Shown here piece after piece: positions 61,691 to 64,000 of a stretch of DNA of 64,000 nt. The notes below the pieces were generated by a model. That model worked only from the letters and a program-made list of their open reading frames with translations, was not told where the DNA came from and ran no database searches. The stretch spans positions 40,801,558 through 40,865,557 of the forward strand of contig CM049310.1 in the NCBI GenBank assembly GCA_026874595.1. The letters run 5' to 3'. The stretch's first letter is position 1. Every line of letters begins with the position of its first letter. This DNA is from Sipunculus nudus (lineage: Eukaryota > Annelida > Sipuncula > Golfingiida > Sipunculidae). The translations under genes were made by a program, and so were the position numbers.

Positions 61691-63795
61691 ATAATGTAAT
61701 AAAATATAATAATATATAATAAAATATTCTGTACTCACTCTGTAGGGTTCTGATGGCTGTGATGGGTCTCTGACAGGAGGAATGTACTCGTCTTTTGCTA
61801 TTTCTGAAACTACACATTTGCATAATTTATTCAATATTAGCTCTGTCAAAAAGGAGTCCTATGCTTTTAACACTGTTGTAATATTAAGGTCGTATATATA
61901 AACAAATCTTGTAAATTCACTGATCAGGCATGTAGGTATAGAACTATTTATGACAACACGCGTGGTTTGGTGTTAAGGTAGCCACATTTATAAATGACCC
62001 ATTGTTTAACTTGGTAGTAAAATATCTTCGTCATTGGATAATATATCTTGAGATTAGGTGTTTAGATATACAATGCCATATACATCGTATCATTTGGTGT
62101 GATGTATCTACTTTAATAAACGGTCCCTCGGATGTTTGGTTAAACAAATATACGTTAATGAATTATCCCATATGTGGAGTTGTATTAAGGTTTCTATGTG
62201 CATTATTATCTATTTTGTGATTTGGTCTTTTGATATTTTTCAACAAGTGGTCGGTGGTGTGGCTAAGTGTTACAGTATCTACTTCCAATCATACGATTTG
62301 GCGTTAAGGTATATACATTAACTTCTAATTAACTTATTTACCTTGAAACAACTAGAATAATTTAGCATATGTAAGAAGAAGTATAATTAGGAGGGGGACC
62401 GTACGTAGGAAAACCGGACCAATTTAACTGAAAAACATCATATTCTATCTTACCTAGCACATATCTTATTGTAGCGTCGATGTTATTTTTGCATAGATAA
62501 TGAGACAAGTTAAACAATTTTGAAATTAACAATAATAGGATACAGGATATATATAGTATCGGACATACCCGAGAGAAAGTACTCCAGTACTTCGAGAATC
62601 CTGGAAGCTCTAATACGGTTCTTTGGAATATACGGGAAGCAACGTAAGATGTAGGTGGATAGCGCTTGGGGTAGACATGCCGGGGCCTCCGGTCTTATAC
62701 CGTGGGTCAGAACCTGCATGTAAAATACAAACAATAGTATACGAACTCCTGCTAAAATCCAGCTATTCCCTTGCCTTATCTGCAGAAATTATGTGAGTTC
62801 TGACGTACGTATCGTACAAATTAATAAACTGTATAGTATTTTCGGTGCCGGATATTGGAGATGATTTGTCTACAAGTTTTTAGTTATCATAGCAATGTCG
62901 ACAAAAGGAAAAAAAAATGCAGTCCAAGGTTTTTGTTTGCATATCTGCTGAAGTTAAAATGTAATCGTCTGATCTGAATCCAGATGTTCTTCTTTAATGT
63001 GTTTGGATTAATTTAGTGGGCCACCCATTAAAAAAGTACAAGACATATTCTTCAGTTAATAGACGTCAGATAAAGGCACCTTTTAAACCTTAATGGTTTT
63101 CCAAGGAACAGTTTACCCTTATATGGAAGGTCAAAGAAGGATTACATACAGGAAGGGACCCTCCGCAGGAAGTCCTCAGAGAAACACTTATGAAGGGGTT
63201 TCATCGCAAACATTTTAAATTAAAGGGTTCCCCCTCAAGCTGAAACGATGACTTGTTTATTTTTTAAGAACACTCATGAAAGAATTGCATCTAAATTGCT
63301 CAGGCCATATGCTTAATAATACCACGGGTTAGTTAGGCATAATATGAGGCATATAAAAAATTAGGTTTAATCTATGAAAAAGGTGATTTAAAGCTTATGC
63401 CAGGAACTGATTCAGTGGACGCAATACAAATTAGCAGAGTCTAATAATAACGGACGTAAAACGCAACGTGGGTTCTTGAGCAATATATATTCTTAATACG
63501 AAGCCAGCTGAGTCCAATGATACTGAATGATACTGAAACCAGAAGTCTTACAGGTATACCAAAATTCAAAACTGATATGATGAGAGAAGGTATAGGGAGA
63601 GACCGTCTTCCCATACCTCTTTAGCCTTTGCTGTAGCGTCCATCCCGTACAGTTCGTTGAAAGGAAAACATCCCATCGTTGCAGCCTCAAGAATCACGTG
63701 ACCAAGCATATATGTATCCGAGGCCAGCGAATAGCAGCACGCCAAGATTGACTCTGGTGCACTCCACAGTAACGGTACGGGGTCCTGTTTCTTAC
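55574..63795 (-). CDS. Tandem kinase-like protein, C-terminal part (11 exons, runs off the window)
   Basis: Minus-strand exons 63795-63617, 62713-62569, 61803-61739, 61402-61363, 60872-60793, 60514-60425, 59604-59296, 59020-58872, 58273-58117, 57423-57278 and 56378-55574 have AG/GT borders. All phases agree, giving 720 residues and a TGA stop. Residues 1-107 end a tyrosine-kinase-like domain (LLWSAPES, LASDTYMLGHVILE, HGIRPEAP). A linker with a basic coil (EEEQRKREERRK, ~145-160) follows. A second kinase fold covers 200-452 (MEYLHMKNLVH, TMQSDVMAFGLLIAEVL, DPSHRRPMFSEI). It lacks the VAIK Lys (VRVPL), has HTHLQARF for HRDLxxxN, GQL for DFG and WLARE for WxAPE, so it is probably catalytically dead. 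The tail (453-720) is rich in Tyr, Ser and Pro. The order resembles JAKs but they need not be related. Upstream exons lie past the window. Confidence 0.82.
55697..56010 (-). repeat. 90 bp in-frame coding repeats in the kinase-like tail
   Basis: About four tandem copies of a 90 bp (30-residue) unit in the last exon of the kinase-like gene. Each encodes a block like ALACSPPARYLNSN followed by PASYTHGLSGTDHGAS. Unit starts are about 90 bp apart (near 55697, 55786, 55876, 55966 on the plus strand). The tyrosine motif reads YVNSN, YLNSN, YVDSN and YVNSN along the protein. Confidence 0.9.
60256..60336 (-). other. Candidate extra exon encoding the glycine-loop region
   Basis: Between two phase-0 exons of the kinase-like gene, a strong acceptor (tttcatctcattgcag) precedes an 81-base, phase-0 open stretch that starts LIGATAVYIFSKT. 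That could supply the missing glycine-loop strands before VRVPL, and the distance to the VAIK position would then be normal. The donor needed (aat then gtgttt) is weak, and the frame stops a few codons further on. Without this exon the join is still in frame but the N-lobe is unusually short. Confidence 0.35.
61647..61687. repeat. (TA)n microsatellite in an intron of the kinase-like gene
   Basis: A TA run about 50 bp past the donor of the exon 61803-61739. Ile/Tyr-rich frames across it are artefacts. Confidence 0.93.
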
Positions 63796-64000
63796 CTACA
63801 AGTGGTTACGATGTTTTTTAGACGTGCAGCCATTTGACACATTTTAACTATAAAGGTTGTCTTAAGTATAGCCATAACTGGGTCTGAATATTAAATGTGA
63901 TCGAAATGTCCCTGCTGAGAGAAATGAGGTTCAATATTTTTTATAAAAAACTACCTTCTAGATGGTTAAATTATTTCATAAGTAGCACAGGCAATAGCAC
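63796..64000. other. Intron of the kinase-like gene at the window edge
   Basis: Upstream of the acceptor at 63796 on the minus strand no further exon is seen before the window ends. The phase-2 entry (two leading bases) of the exon at 63795 shows that coding sequence continues outside. Confidence 0.55.

Overview
The window is animal nuclear DNA: AT-rich, with genes split by GT-AG introns, very long (TA)n tracts, G and C homopolymers and many dispersed repeats. The repeat style (tandem-cored elements carrying a GGTGGCGCCACC palindrome, gcccgtcc-type headers, Penelope retroelement) and the gene content suggest a lophotrochozoan, most likely a mollusc. That placement is inference from style, not a database match.

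Four host genes and one intact retroelement gene can be supported. (1) 2612-12685 (+): a GT31 (beta-1,3-galactosyltransferase-like) type II Golgi enzyme, with a short first coding exon and a 9 kb intron. (2) 28134-30417 (+): a second GT31 enzyme with the same intron position and phase, so a tandem paralogue. (3) 38537-43872 (+): a three-exon, 200-residue four-pass protein of the claudin/PMP22 type. (4) 63795-55574 (-): at least 11 exons that join in frame into a C-terminal piece of about 720 residues. It holds the end of one tyrosine-kinase-like domain, a linker, and a second kinase-like domain that has lost the usual Lys, HRD-Asp and DFG-Asp. A long tail follows, with four 30-residue repeats each carrying a Y-V/L-N/D-S-N motif. 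The gene runs off the right edge. Two kinase-like domains in tandem recall JAKs, but here the C-terminal domain is the degenerate one; this is the most interesting locus.

The rest is mostly mobile and repetitive DNA. From left to right: a 50 bp minisatellite (1341-1940); Helitron/HINE-like elements with terminal hairpins and internal ~140/280 bp repeats (3591-5034, 5640-6420, 6566-7749, 13583-14592, 48768-50432, the last with a nested 531 bp insertion); a 1.59 kb DNA transposon with arrays of a subterminal motif (19014-20602); minisatellites (21031-21270, 21569-22048); a 3 kb 44 bp satellite with higher-order structure (23806-26800); a Penelope-like element with 272 bp inverted terminal repeats and an intact 849-residue RT/GIY-YIG protein (33382-36422); a second tandem-cored repeat family carrying nuclear-receptor-like AGGTCA direct repeats (41219-42060); a tRNA-derived SINE (48099-48325); two hAT-like MITEs with 8 bp target duplications (51550-52022, 52752-53230); and a local tandem duplication (53978-55420) just beyond the 3' end of the kinase-like gene.

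Apart from the two GT31 paralogues, the host genes show no obvious functional link; this looks like an ordinary stretch of a repeat-rich invertebrate chromosome. All gene models come from splice signals, phase and protein-family patterns read by eye, with no transcript data.
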